A stretch of DNA of 29,490 nt from Planctomycetota bacterium (GTDB taxonomy: Bacteria > Planctomycetota > Phycisphaerae > UBA1845): positions 1 to 29,490 of the forward strand of contig JAJRSP010000127.1 of the NCBI GenBank assembly GCA_024278775.1, read 5' to 3'. The translations under genes and the position numbers were made by a program. Under the pieces are notes generated by a model. That model had not been told where the DNA came from, ran no database searches, and saw only the letters and a program-made list of their open reading frames with translations. Of the stretch, positions 1 to 9,301 are shown piece by piece. Every line of letters begins with the position of its first letter. Positions within the stretch are counted from its first letter, which is position 1.

Positions 1-297
1 AAGGGTGCGGCATGCGGCGACATCACCTGTGATCCTGTTCCGGGTGCTTGCTGCAACCACATCAATCCCGATCCGCTTTCGCTCGTGGGCGTTTGCACGG
101 ATGGTGTCATTGCAGCGGATTGCAACGCCCTCGCGGATTCGACGTGGACCAAGGCGACCGTTTGCTCGGCCGTGACTTGTGACGCGACGTTCCAGGCGAT
201 TCCGACCGTCTCCGAGTGGGGTCTGGTCGTTCTCACGCTGTTGCTGCTCGTCAGTGCGAAGGTCTACTTCGGCCGTCGTGAGTCCGCGACTGCGTAG
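1..297 (+). CDS. 3' end of a secreted Cys-rich protein with an IPTL-CTERM sorting tail (partial)
   Basis: The frame is open from the first base, so the start lies outside the window; it ends at TAG 295-297. The visible 98 residues are Cys-rich, including a PGACCNH motif that resembles the G-x-C-C modules of the downstream proteins. They finish with a tripartite sorting signal: IPTVSEWG, about 13 hydrophobic residues (LVVLTLLLLVSAK), then a basic end containing GRRES. This matches the IPTL-CTERM family of C-terminal sorting domains, which are thought to be recognised by an exosortase-like transpeptidase and to anchor or process secreted proteins. No sortase gene is visible here. A strong terminator follows at 421-463, so this is the last gene of its transcript. 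The class of protein is fairly certain; the function of the missing N-terminal part is unknown. Confidence 0.85.
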   Translation, partial: KGAACGDITCDPVPGACCNHINPDPLSLVGVCTDGVIAADCNALADSTWTKATVCSAVTCDATFQAIPTVSEWGLVVLTLLLLVSAKVYFGRRESATA

Positions 298-420
298 TTT
301 GTAGTTTGTATAAAACCTGCGGGTGTCGACTGCGGCCGAATAGGAGCCGTGGTCGTCCCGTCGGGTCCAAGCCATCGCGTCTGCCAGTGTAGTAGGCGAC
401 GCGGACAGGCGAACAAGATT

Positions 421-463
421 GAGGCGGGTCCGGATGAGTTCATTCGGATCCGCCTCTTCTTTT
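421..463 (+). terminator. Rho-independent terminator after the IPTL-CTERM gene
   Basis: GAGGCGGGTCCG (421-432) pairs with CGGATCCGCCTC (445-456) through 12 positions with a single G-U wobble. The loop has 12 bases, and TTCTTTT follows at once. Confidence 0.85.
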
Positions 464-1268
464 ATGCGCGCGTGCCCTGGCACACGGCGCTCATACCCGG
501 GATGAGTGAGGCACTTCACGAGCGATAATGACCGCTCGAAACGTTGTGCGGTTGCACCAAGTCGATGTTAACTAGAAAAAAAGTAACTTTTCGGTCGTGA
601 AATCTCTTGAGTTTGTTTTTTTCTGTTGCAATCTTCGCCCAGTTTCGCTAATCTGCTGTAGGTCCCTATCGGACTGGCTGTGGTCGTTGCGGCGTTGCTG
701 CGCGACAAGTCGGCTTTTTCGAGTGGTTCCGGTGTTGTGTAATGCCATGGCATGGCACTTTGGGGAGTGCGTTTGGTTTGGTGTTTACGCAACAGAAGGC
801 CTGTGGTGTGGTTGGATTGGGAAAGTGCGTGCGTTTGGCAAGGGTGAAGAAGCGGATCTGTGCGGCGAGGGTCGTGGTTTGTGATTCCATGATTGGTTGT
901 CGGCGGGTCGTCGTTTGCGGGGTTGTATGAACGACAGCGAGTCTTGCTCTTAGTCCGACCGGACGTTCGATTGCTGCGGAACAGGTTAGCGGGCTTGGCC
1001 TTGGAGGGTCGGCCTGGGCGTCGGTGGGTTGGCGCTTGCGCTTCCCCTTCGAGAGAAGTTCGAGAGAAGGTGGTGGTCGTTAGCGGGCGGCATCCTCTCG
1101 GATGGTAGCTGTGGCGGTGGGTAGTTGCTGTGGAGCTGGTGAGGTATATGGAATTGGGTCGCGGCGTTGTCGTTGACCACTAACGTTGAGTGTGTCTTCA
1201 AGCGGGCGTCGGTCTCCGACGTCTGTTTGAGGGTATGCTCGAATGGTGTTGGGGGACGTTTCCCTAAT

Positions 1269-1273
1269 GGAGG
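1269..1273 (+). promoter_or_regulatory. Ribosome binding site that fixes the start at 1282
   Basis: GGAGG lies eight bases before ATG 1282. The upstream in-frame ATGs at 1243 and 1267 have no comparable site; the one at 1267 overlaps this motif. Starting at 1282 also puts a normal signal peptide at the N-terminus. Confidence 0.75.
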
Positions 1274-1281
1274 TAAGGAAA

Positions 1282-4200
1282 ATGAGGTTTGGCAAGATGG
1301 CTTGTAATTGGCGCTCCGTAGTAGGTGTGCTGACGGTCGGCGCGTTAGCGTTCGGCTTGAGACTGGAGGGAGCTCCGGTTTCTTCGGAATCGCATGGGTC
1401 GGCCGTGATGTCCGACAACGCATCCGGAGGGACTGCGGCTGTGGGTGCGGCGACCAATCGGATCAAGATCGGAAAGATACCGGCTTCTCTGCCGGTCAAT
1501 CCGGTAGTGACCGTGGACCCCTACGCGGACTTGCCGTCACGGCTTCGTGCGGCCGGTTTGTTGCAGGGCCCGATGCCGCTTGGCGGTATGAACGCTGTGG
1601 TTGCGGCCGGTGCCTGTTCCTTCGACATCGACTGTTAAGATGGTGATCCTTGCACCGACGACATCTGCAACATTGGTCCTGGCGACGCGCCGGGTACCGG
1701 TGTGTGCATGCACGAAGTGGTGGACAATGGTGGTGCCGGCGATCTGAACGGCGACGACTGTGATGACGGTATCGAGTGCAACGGTGCGGAGACGTGCCAG
1801 GGTGCTACGGTCATCGCGTGTGAGGGTATCTGCGTGGGTGGTGATCCCATCACGGCTGGTCAGCCCTGTATTCGCGCCACGGATTGTATTGGCGGCGGCG
1901 TATGCACTGGTAAGGTGTGTGCGGGCACCGGCGCGGCTTGCAACGACAACATCGAGTGTGGTAGCGCGGTGGGTACCTGTCAGCCGGGCACGCCGATCGA
2001 CTGCACGCTTGGCGGTCAGGTTTGTGATGAGAACGGCGATAGCACTGCGATATGCGTTCCGCCGTGTGTGGATGACGCCGGTTGTGATGACGGCATCACC
2101 TGTAATGGCGTAGAGGTGTGTGAGCCTTCCGGTCTTTGCTCCTCGCCGGGTAACCCCTGCGGTCAGGATGCGGCGCTCTGCCTCGAGAAGAAGTGTCTTC
2201 AGGGTGGTCCTGGTATCACGAACACCCCTTGCGAGACGTTTAACGACTGTGTTCCGACGAACCCGAACAGTTGCGGCACGAATGGTCCCTACTGCTTCTT
2301 CGGACGTTGCTGTGATTCCAACGCCACTTTGATCCCCAATGTGGCGTTCGCCGGCTGTGATCCCAACAGTTGGTATGCGGGTGACAACGGTTCGATCGTG
2401 CCAGGTGCGACGCCGCCCTGTCCGGTCTATGGTGGTGGTATCGGTGCCCGTCTTTCGGATGCTCAGGAGTTTTTCGCGACGGTGGGACCGACCTCGCTGT
2501 CCCCCTTCCCGAATGCCTACACCAACAGCACGTTGCACAAGTTGGGTGACGATTACGCCGCGGTCGGCGCGGTTCCCGGCGTGGAAAACTTCATTGCGTT
2601 GCAGTATTTCCGCTTTGCGGGTGGCGTATCGAGCCTCTCCAACAGCCGGATTTCGTTTGAGTTCTACGACGTGAACGGCAACTTTGTGGAAGACGTGTTC
2701 TTCCCGGCGGCTCGCAACGTGGGCGGTATTCAGTCGGTCAATGTGTTGAACCTGGCCCCGTCGCTGAAGATTCCCGATCAGGGCTTCATCGTGGGTCATG
2801 TGTTGCAGTCTTTCGGTTCCATCACCGCGCCGGGCGAGTTCTTCTGGATCTCTACGGACGCGACGGACCAAGGCACCAATGATCCGAACGTGCTCTACAT
2901 TGCCAATAACCTTGGCGCACCGAGTTCGGTGCCCAACTTCCTGGGCGTTTGCGCCGGTGGTGCAAATGACGGCATCGGCTGTAGCACCATCGCCGGAGCC
3001 GCGGCTGATTGCCCGGGCGGCACGTGCAACCCGGTTCCTGGTGTGCTGGCCTTCGAGTTGGAAGGACCCACAACCCCGGACGCGCCGCGAGGTGGCTGCT
3101 GCGAACCCGTCAGTGGGGCTTGCAATGAGTTGTTGATTTGGGAGTGTCTCGGCAGTGGCGGCAACTATCTCGGTGACAACATCGCTTGTGCGTCTTGTGC
3201 GAACGATAGCAGCAATCCGGGGGCCGCTTGCCGAACGTGTAGTGATACGGGTCTTGCCTGTACCGGTGCGGCGGACTGTCCGACCGGCACGTGTGACCTG
3301 AACGATTCGGTCTGTGGTCGCGTGTGCGACGATTTCCTGACGCCTTGTGCTTCGGATGCCGATTGCGCCGGTATTGGCAACGGGCTTTGCGGCGGCGGCT
3401 GCCAACTCAACAGTTCGTGCGGAACGGGTTCCTGCTGTATTCCGTCGACCGGAGAATGCCAGGAGGATCATACGGCTTCTACCTGTGCGACGCTCGGTGG
3501 TACGTTCCAGGGTCTGGGTACCGATTGCGATCCCGACTGCTGCGTACAGCCGGTGCTGTCCGGTGCGGATAACTGCGAGTCGGCTCCGGCGAACATCGCA
3601 ACGATTCCTTCGGGTGCGGTTTGCCAGCAGGGTCCGAACAATGGCCTGGCCTGCAGCAGCACGGCCGATTGTGCCGGCAACCCCTGTGAGCGGACCGTGG
3701 TGCTGACGGTGACGGGTGATAACTCGAGCGCCACCAGCACGTTTCCGGCTCCCGATAGCTGCTTCCCGCCCAACGATGCACCGGGTGCGGAGCTGGGTTG
3801 GTTTGAGAAGATTACGATTGTTGATCCGGCCGTTCGCGCGGACGATACGATCGGTTGTGGTTACTTGCTGGTGGATCACTGCTGTACGAACCCGGTGAAG
3901 ATACCGGCGTACCGTATCCTGTACGATAATTGTCCTTGTGGTGACACCATCTTCACGAAGCCGAATCCGAACCATCCGGATCGTGATGCGGATGCTCGTG
4001 GCGCGCCTTTCTGCACGCTGGACAACGCCTGGCAGCAGTTTGGTCCGTTGACCGCGGGTGATTACTGGTATCCCATTCTGTCGTTCCTCGGCGGAAACTT
4101 TGACCAGTATCAGTTCCACATTCGGGTGGAGGCCTGTCCGGATGCGGTTTGTTGTGTCGGGTCTAATTGCAAGATCGTCAATATCCTGGAATGCCAGGAT

Positions 4201-6588
4201 GCCGGCGGTTCGTTCTTGGCCCCGCCGAACCAGAGTGTGGGTGAGACGTTCTGCACCGGTCAGTGTGGTACGGGTTCGTGTTGTACCGGTCCGGGTGAGT
4301 GCGTTGACAATGAGGATCCTCAGCAGAACTCTCAGATCGATATGACTCAGACGTTCTGCGAAAATTCGCTGTTTGGTACTTACGTGGGTGGTCGGGCGTG
4401 CTTCGGTGGTGTGTGTCAATCCGGCACCAGGGTGGGTCAGTCGTGTCAGATCGACTCGAACTGCCCGGGTAGCGTTTGTGTCGGAGATTCGCTGCAGTTG
4501 GCGCAGCCTTCGCCATGTCCGGTTTGTGAGACGCTTGGTCCGAACAATTGCCAGGCCAACGATGACTCGGTGGCCCAGCGCGGTTCGGACCTGGGTCTGC
4601 CGGGTGGTGGCGTGCATGTGGCGGATGACTTCATTCCGCTTACCCCCCAGATCGATTCGGTCTGTGTTTGGGGCGTGTACTCGCAGCCGGATGCTGACGG
4701 GGCTGCCGTGGATTGCAGCGCAGGCATTCAGGACGACTTCCGCATTCGCGTGTACGCGGCTGATGCCACGGGCATGCCGGATGTGAATAACGTCGTCGCT
4801 GAGGTGAGTGTTGGACCTTCCAACATCGTCAAAAAGATCGTACCCAACAGTAGTAACGAGATTTTGGCGCAGATCCCTCTGTATGCGTATCAGCTCGACA
4901 TCTCTGCCACCCCGATTACCGGGTTGGATGCGTCGGGTGCGACGTGTGACTGGCTTGAAGTGGTGAATACGCTGGACGGCACCTGTTTCTGGGGCTGGCA
5001 GACGGTGGATACGGCGAACAACGACTTCTCGGCGATCGGTGGTAACGGGTCTTATGGTCCGTCGTCGGCGCGTAACCGGGACATGGCCTTCTGCCTCAGC
5101 ACCGACTTCCTGTCGGGTGCGTGTGGCACGCCGGTGGGCTACTGCTGCACCTGCGACGGGACCTGTACGGATGAGAATCGTCGTGACTGTCTGGCGACGA
5201 CAAGCCGGTGGCGTATCGAGGATACCTGCGGCACGTTCACCTGTGAGGCCGGTCCTCCGGCGAACGACCTCTGCGACAATGTCGTGGCTAACGTGGGTGT
5301 GATTACCCCGGTGGTCGAGGGTACGGTCCGGTTTGATAACACCTGTAGTAACTCGGACGGTAACAATAACGGTGTGTGTTCGGAACTTGGCGATGTCGCT
5401 CAGATTTCCGGCGACATCTGGTATACGTTTATCGCGCCGGAGGATGGCGTGGTGACCTTCTCCACCTGTGCGGTGGGACCGGCCTCAGGTGGTGGTATTG
5501 ATACCATCATTATGGCCTTCCGCGATGACGCCAACCCGACACAGTGTCGGTGTCCGTCGACCGTCGACAACGGAGAGGATAACCAGGCTCTGGCCGCGTG
5601 GATTACTGATCCGCCGCATACGGCTGGCGGATGTGGTATCACCAATACCGCTGATGAGAACTGCGACGGCGTGCTTAACGGTGCCGGTGGTTTCATCTCC
5701 GGTGATGCGACGGCAGGCGACTGCTTCCTGATTCGTGTTGGTGGGTTCCCCGGTCAGGGTAGTGAAGAGGGTGCGGGTACCATTACCATCACGCTTCAGA
5801 CGGGTAATGCTCCGCCGCCGCCACCTCCTGTGGACATGAGCTCCGCGGGCGATCACGGGCAGCGTTATCTTGAGATCAGCGCTGCTGCCGGTAGTGTGGG
5901 TCCGGAGGTGATTCGTGTGAAGCCGCTGAGTACGCCGGGAATGACCGGTGCTCCCACGGCGTTGTACGTGAGTACTCCGTACACCGCTCCTGACGGTAAC
6001 ACGGCCGACCCGGGTAAGACGTTCACGGCGGCGCAGCTCGTTTGTGATCCGGTCGCTACGGACTTCAGTGTCTTCACCAGCATCGCGGTGTATGGTGCTG
6101 AGGTGATCCCGAGTAAGAAGACGGCTTTGGCCCAGTACCAGATTCAGCGGGCGAGTGCCTCCTGTCCGAACCTGACGACGGATGAGACCTGCTGGTCGAC
6201 CCCGTTGGTGGTGACGCAGGGTGTGTTTGGTGATGTGGTGATTCCGTTCTACTCCGGCTCGCCGGGCGTGTTCCCGGACTTCAAGGACATCAGTGCGTAT
6301 GTGAACAAGTTCCTTGGTGATCCGACCGTTCCGTCGAAGGCCGAGTTGCAGCTTGGACCGAACCTGGTCCGGCCGACGGTGGGTATTGACTTCAAGGACA
6401 TTTCCCGTGACGTGGGTTCGTTCTTGGGTGGAGACTTCGAAACGGCTCTTGGTATTACCGGTTTCTGCACCTGCCCGTCCAGCGTGACGTGTGGTGCGGT
6501 AGCCTGTACTGCGGATAACCAGTGCGGTGCCGGTGAGCTCTGTATCGATGGCGGCTGTGTCGATGGTTGTGGACGCTGTACGCCGTAG
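1282..6588 (+). CDS. Giant secreted Cys-rich multidomain protein, frame broken by one in-frame TAA at codon 119
   Basis: The start is set by GGAGG at 1269-1273. Residues 1-35 form a signal peptide with hydrophobic core VVGVLTVGALAFGL. TAA at 1636-1638 interrupts the frame between FDIDC and DGDPCTDDIC. The same frame then runs about 1650 codons to TAG 6586-6588. The product is Cys-rich, with CDDGI.CNG-type repeats (about 1640-2330), a non-Cys beta-rich segment (about 2340-2930), and five G-x-C-C modules (near 3091, 3427, 4147, 4273, 5137). An NDLCDN-type domain with DIWYTF spans about 5254-5806, followed by an APPPPPP linker and two DFKDIS motifs (6277, 6388). Such architectures are common in exported Planctomycetota proteins; the ligand is unknown. 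No sorting tail or classical dockerin ends it. The stop may be a recent nonsense mutation, a sequencing error or a readthrough site; without readthrough only 118 residues are made. A gene finder would probably start the long part at 1702. Confidence 0.75.
1636..1638 (+). other. In-frame TAA inside the giant Cys-rich gene
   Basis: The codon lies in the context DIDC-stop-DGDPCTDDIC, a Cys-rich repeat that normally continues through an acidic or polar residue. One base change from GAA, AAA or CAA would produce it. TAA is a genuine terminator elsewhere in this window (8991-8993), so genome-wide reassignment is unlikely. Confidence 0.9.
6277..6432 (+). repeat. Two-copy DFKDIS motif near the C-terminus of the giant protein
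   Basis: DFKDISAYVNKFLG begins at 6277 and DFKDISRDVGSFLG at 6388, 37 codons apart. Each resembles half of a dockerin-like pair (D, a short helix ending in F-L-G), but the calcium-loop D-x-N/D-x-D-G pattern is absent. Confidence 0.6.
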
Positions 6589-6625
6589 TGGGTAGTTTCG
6601 GATAAGATGAGTGAGACGCTTCGGC

Positions 6626-6668
6626 GCGGGTCGAGCCCGATGAGGCTCGACCCGCCCAGGCGGTTTTT
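6626..6668 (+). terminator. First of two tandem terminators after the giant gene
   Basis: GCGGGTCGAGCC (6626-6637) pairs perfectly with GGCTCGACCCGC (6644-6655) around a six-base loop. A T5 run follows at 6664-6668 after an eight-base gap, which is slightly long for a classical intrinsic terminator. Confidence 0.7.
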
Positions 6669-6731
6669 CGGCTCGTCTTCCGTACCGGCCTTGGGTGATC
6701 CGCCTGTCGGTCGGTGGTAGTTTGTTTGTTG

Positions 6732-6773
6732 AGAGGGACTGCCGGGTTTTTCCCAGGTGGTTCCTCTTTTTTT
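6732..6773 (+). terminator. Second tandem terminator after the giant gene
   Basis: AGAGGGACTGCC (from 6732) pairs with GGTGGTTCCTCT (to 6767), using G-U wobbles, and GGG/CCC closes the T-rich loop. A run of seven T (6767-6773) ends it. Confidence 0.8.
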
Positions 6774-6966
6774 GTTCGGGTTGTTTGATGATTCAGGAGG
6801 TGCGATCCGTGTGAGCGGGCCGATAACCTCGGTCCTGGCTTGTGTGGTCTTGCCGGATAGGGGGGCAGCCTTCCGTCTTGGGGCAAGAGGAACGACCGGT
6901 TCTGCCGTGGTTCACGGCGGCCGATTTGGTCACGCACCCAGCGATGTATATTATACGGTCGGGTGC

Positions 6967-6995
6967 TGGACATTTTGGGCTTGCACCCCTATAAT
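6967..6995 (+). promoter_or_regulatory. Sigma-70-type promoter upstream of the dockerin protein gene
   Basis: TGGACA (6967-6972, five of six matches to the -35 consensus) is followed after exactly 17 bases by a perfect TATAAT (6990-6995). Transcription would begin near 7002, leaving a leader of about 400 bases before the gene at 7401. Confidence 0.7.
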
Positions 6996-7287
6996 CGGCG
7001 TCTGGGGTGTCGTTTGATCCGATTGATGTCGGCGTGTCGGTCCTTGTGTGGCTTTCCGCGTAGGGTTTGATGGTCGCGGTCGGGCGTACGACGAAGGAGC
7101 CTAAGAGGTGGGCTGCTGTCAGTGAAGGGGTATCCGGCTGATAGTTCGGTGGATGAGTTTGGATATGTGCATGGATGGGGCTCTGTCTATGAGGCTCTTT
7201 GTGCTGTGTACTACTGGACCCTCTTCCGGAGTCCGCTGCCAGTGGGGAATATCGGACTAGGTAATTGTGGTTAATTACGCGGTAGGG

Positions 7288-7305
7288 CGCTTGAGAAGCG
7301 TTTTT
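7288..7305 (+). terminator. Small terminator or attenuator inside the leader
   Basis: CGCTT (7288-7292) pairs with AAGCG (7296-7300) around a GAG loop, followed directly by TTTTT (7301-7305). The stem is only five base pairs, so termination may be partial. It lies between the promoter at 6967 and the gene at 7401, with no coding frame in front of it. Confidence 0.45.
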
Positions 7306-7400
7306 GATTTGGCTAGACTAGGTAGACTGCGTGGCGCTGCGTTTGCGCTTCGTGAATAGAACTATTACGACTTGGAATTGCGAGGACAAGGGGACAAGCG

Positions 7401-8993
7401 ATGAAACGAGTGTCGCGACGCATCGGGCTGGTGGCCATCGGCGTCAGTTTGCTATCACTGTCGACGGTGGAAGCTATTACCGTGAAGGTGGTGGCGGTAG
7501 GTGTGAATGGTATAAAGCTTCCTGCGCCGGCTTCTTCCGTGAATCTGAGCCCGGGAGATTTTGTTGAGGCCGAGATTTTGGTCAGCGGATGGGCTGGAGA
7601 ACTCACGAGCGTTTCCGTGTGGCAAGTGAGTTTGGACAATACGACGTTGATGACGCCGGATCCTCCGAATCGCTGTGATGTGATCAAGCCGCTCCACTTT
7701 GACGAACAGCTTCTCCGACCGGCGGGTGCTTTTTTCAGCCACGCCTCCAATCCGGGGACCAACGGTCGCGGTGTGTGCGATGCGACATCCACTAACGAGG
7801 GGATCAATTGCGTCAACGCGCCGATTACCTGTCGTCCGATGTGCATTGGTGGGCTGCGTGATGGCCAGCTGTGTGACATGGAACCGTGTACGGGTGGCGG
7901 TATTTGTAGCACGCCTACCTGTGTGGATGGGAAGTGTTTGGACAGTTTCGACTCCGGTGATACGGGCGGACTGTGTGCGACGCCGGATAATCAGTGTGAC
8001 AGCGCCAGTTCCACCGCCTGTGCGCCCCGAGCCGATTTCATCATGGCCGATGGTGCCTCCATTTGCCTTGTGAAAACATTTGAGGCTGATTACGTGTACG
8101 GGTGCACCACGTTTGGCGGAGCGGGCACCCCGGACACGGGCGGCGAGTTTTATGCCGGCACGATTCTCTTGGAAGTGAGCAGCGCGGCCAGTGGCACGTT
8201 CCTGCTGGACGTGTCGAGCGATCCCACCGTGACGTTCTTTACCGAGCCCAGTGGCGTTGATGCCGTTGTGTCGTCTGTGCCGCTGGAGATGGTTTTCGCT
8301 CCGTGCGGCACTGTGGGTGCCTGTTGTACGGGCTTAGGCGCGAACGCTTGCGAGGTTATGCTGCCGGAAACCTGCGCCGCTTTGGGTGGTGCATATGAAG
8401 GCGACAACACGACCTGTGGCGCGGAATCATGCGGTTGCCCGCGGGTGGTCAGCGCGGAACCGCCCAACTGTGCGATTGATGCTCGATATCCGAAAGATCC
8501 GAACGCACTCCCCCGCGACCCGCGTCGTGGTTTGGATTCCGTTCAGGTGACGTTTGATAGCGAAGTAGGCGGGTTTCTGACGGCGAATGACATTCTTGAA
8601 TCTACGGTTGGTGGTGGTGGCTTTGCGCAATCAAGAGTGGATGTCGTCACGAATCTCGGCGGCGGAACGATTCAGATTGACTTTACGAGATCGGTGCTCG
8701 CCCAGCGCTGGTTTTGCCTCGCCTTCTGCGGCGACAACACCAACAAGGTCTGTTGGGGGCGTTTGCCGGCCGACGTGAATGGTGATGGGACGGCTTCGCC
8801 CGCCGATATTCTTGAGATTATCGACGGCTTGAATGGTCTGGTTCAGCAGGGTATCTGGCAGTGTGACGTTGACCTGAGCGGTCAGTGCGGTGCGCCGGAC
8901 ATCCTGGGTGTGATCGACCTGCTCAACGGGGCCGGCTTCGATAAGTCTTGGAATGGTGAGACGTTGTCCGTTGGATGCCCGACGGCCCCATAA
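7401..8993 (+). CDS. Secreted Cys-rich protein with C-terminal dockerin-type calcium loops
   Basis: The product has 530 residues. The start follows AAGGGG (7388-7393) at a seven-base spacing and gives a clear signal peptide (residues 1-25, core LVAIGVSLLSLS). A beta-rich N-terminal part (VNLSPGDFVEAEILVSG, then VSVWQVSLDN) is split by a Cys-rich insert (about residues 115-220) and resumes with YAGTILLEV. This layout resembles cohesin-like sandwich domains of Planctomycetota, which is inference. One G-x-C-C module sits near 305-345. The C-terminus carries two calcium loops, DVNGDGTASPAD and DVDLSGQCGAPD, each before a hydrophobic helix (ILEIIDGLNG, ILGVIDLLNG), as in dockerin domains. The protein is probably exported and may bind partner surface proteins through the dockerin. 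Its last 140 residues resemble those of the 1926-residue protein at 12454. A terminator follows at 9076-9115. Confidence 0.85.
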   Translation: MKRVSRRIGLVAIGVSLLSLSTVEAITVKVVAVGVNGIKLPAPASSVNLSPGDFVEAEILVSGWAGELTSVSVWQVSLDNTTLMTPDPPNRCDVIKPLHFDEQLLRPAGAFFSHASNPGTNGRGVCDATSTNEGINCVNAPITCRPMCIGGLRDGQLCDMEPCTGGGICSTPTCVDGKCLDSFDSGDTGGLCATPDNQCDSASSTACAPRADFIMADGASICLVKTFEADYVYGCTTFGGAGTPDTGGEFYAGTILLEVSSAASGTFLLDVSSDPTVTFFTEPSGVDAVVSSVPLEMVFAPCGTVGACCTGLGANACEVMLPETCAALGGAYEGDNTTCGAESCGCPRVVSAEPPNCAIDARYPKDPNALPRDPRRGLDSVQVTFDSEVGGFLTANDILESTVGGGGFAQSRVDVVTNLGGGTIQIDFTRSVLAQRWFCLAFCGDNTNKVCWGRLPADVNGDGTASPADILEIIDGLNGLVQQGIWQCDVDLSGQCGAPDILGVIDLLNGAGFDKSWNGETLSVGCPTAP

Positions 8994-9075
8994 TCAGTTG
9001 ATTGACTCTGACCGGATGCCCGCGGGATGCTGAATGTTTGACCTGTGGGTGGGTACGGTTGTTGGTAACAGTGTG

Positions 9076-9115
9076 AGCGGCGTAGTGGTTGACTCAATCG
9101 CTACGCCGCTTCTTT
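9076..9115 (+). terminator. Terminator after the dockerin protein gene
   Basis: AGCGGCGTAG (9076-9085) pairs perfectly with CTACGCCGCT (9101-9110) around a 15-base loop, followed by TCTTT. Confidence 0.75.
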
Positions 9116-9202
9116 GTACACGCCGGTGATCGAACCACCGGTGGTGCCCGTGATTCACGCTGATATGGCGTCGTTCGACTTTCTTTTCCCCTACGAGGCA
9201 GC

Positions 9203-9208
9203 TATAAT
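9203..9208 (+). promoter_or_regulatory. Possible -10 element for the 9302-12396 gene pair
   Basis: A perfect TATAAT lies 94 bases before the start at 9302 and downstream of the previous terminator. No good -35 box sits 16-18 bases upstream (the sequence there is T-rich, TTTCTT), so this is tentative. Confidence 0.35.
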
Positions 9209-9301
9209 CCGGCGAGTCCAGAGGCCGGAACAGGTTTGCCCCCTCCGCGGGCCGCTGCACTACCATAAGCGTTACCAATGTCTTTTGAGGGGGCACGTGC
9301 T

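Larger units (their letters stand above)
298..1281. other. Long intergenic region, G/T-rich on the plus strand
   Basis: Apart from the terminator at 421-463, I see nothing convincing in these 984 bases. Short open frames on both strands lack ribosome binding sites and protein-like composition. The plus strand is rich in G and T from about 600 to 1240, much like the leader before the gene at 7401, so part of it may be an untranslated leader for the gene at 1282. The only promoter-like pair noticed (TTGCAA 626-631, 17 bases, TAATCT 649-654) is too weak to call. Confidence 0.4.
6589..7400. other. Intergenic region with terminators, a promoter and a long leader
   Basis: These 812 bases contain the two tandem terminators, a near-consensus promoter at 6967-6995, a short AT-rich hairpin (GTAATT 7261-7266 with AATTAC 7273-7278) and a weak terminator at 7288-7305. 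I see no supported coding frame; the small frame at 6757-7017 overlaps the terminator and the promoter. Confidence 0.5.

Noticed and set aside
1537..4617. A 1026-codon open frame on the minus strand inside the giant Cys-rich gene
   Set aside because: It is antisense to a clearly protein-like gene. Its product is Arg/Thr-rich without domains, signal peptide or ribosome binding site. It arises from the strong codon bias of the plus strand.
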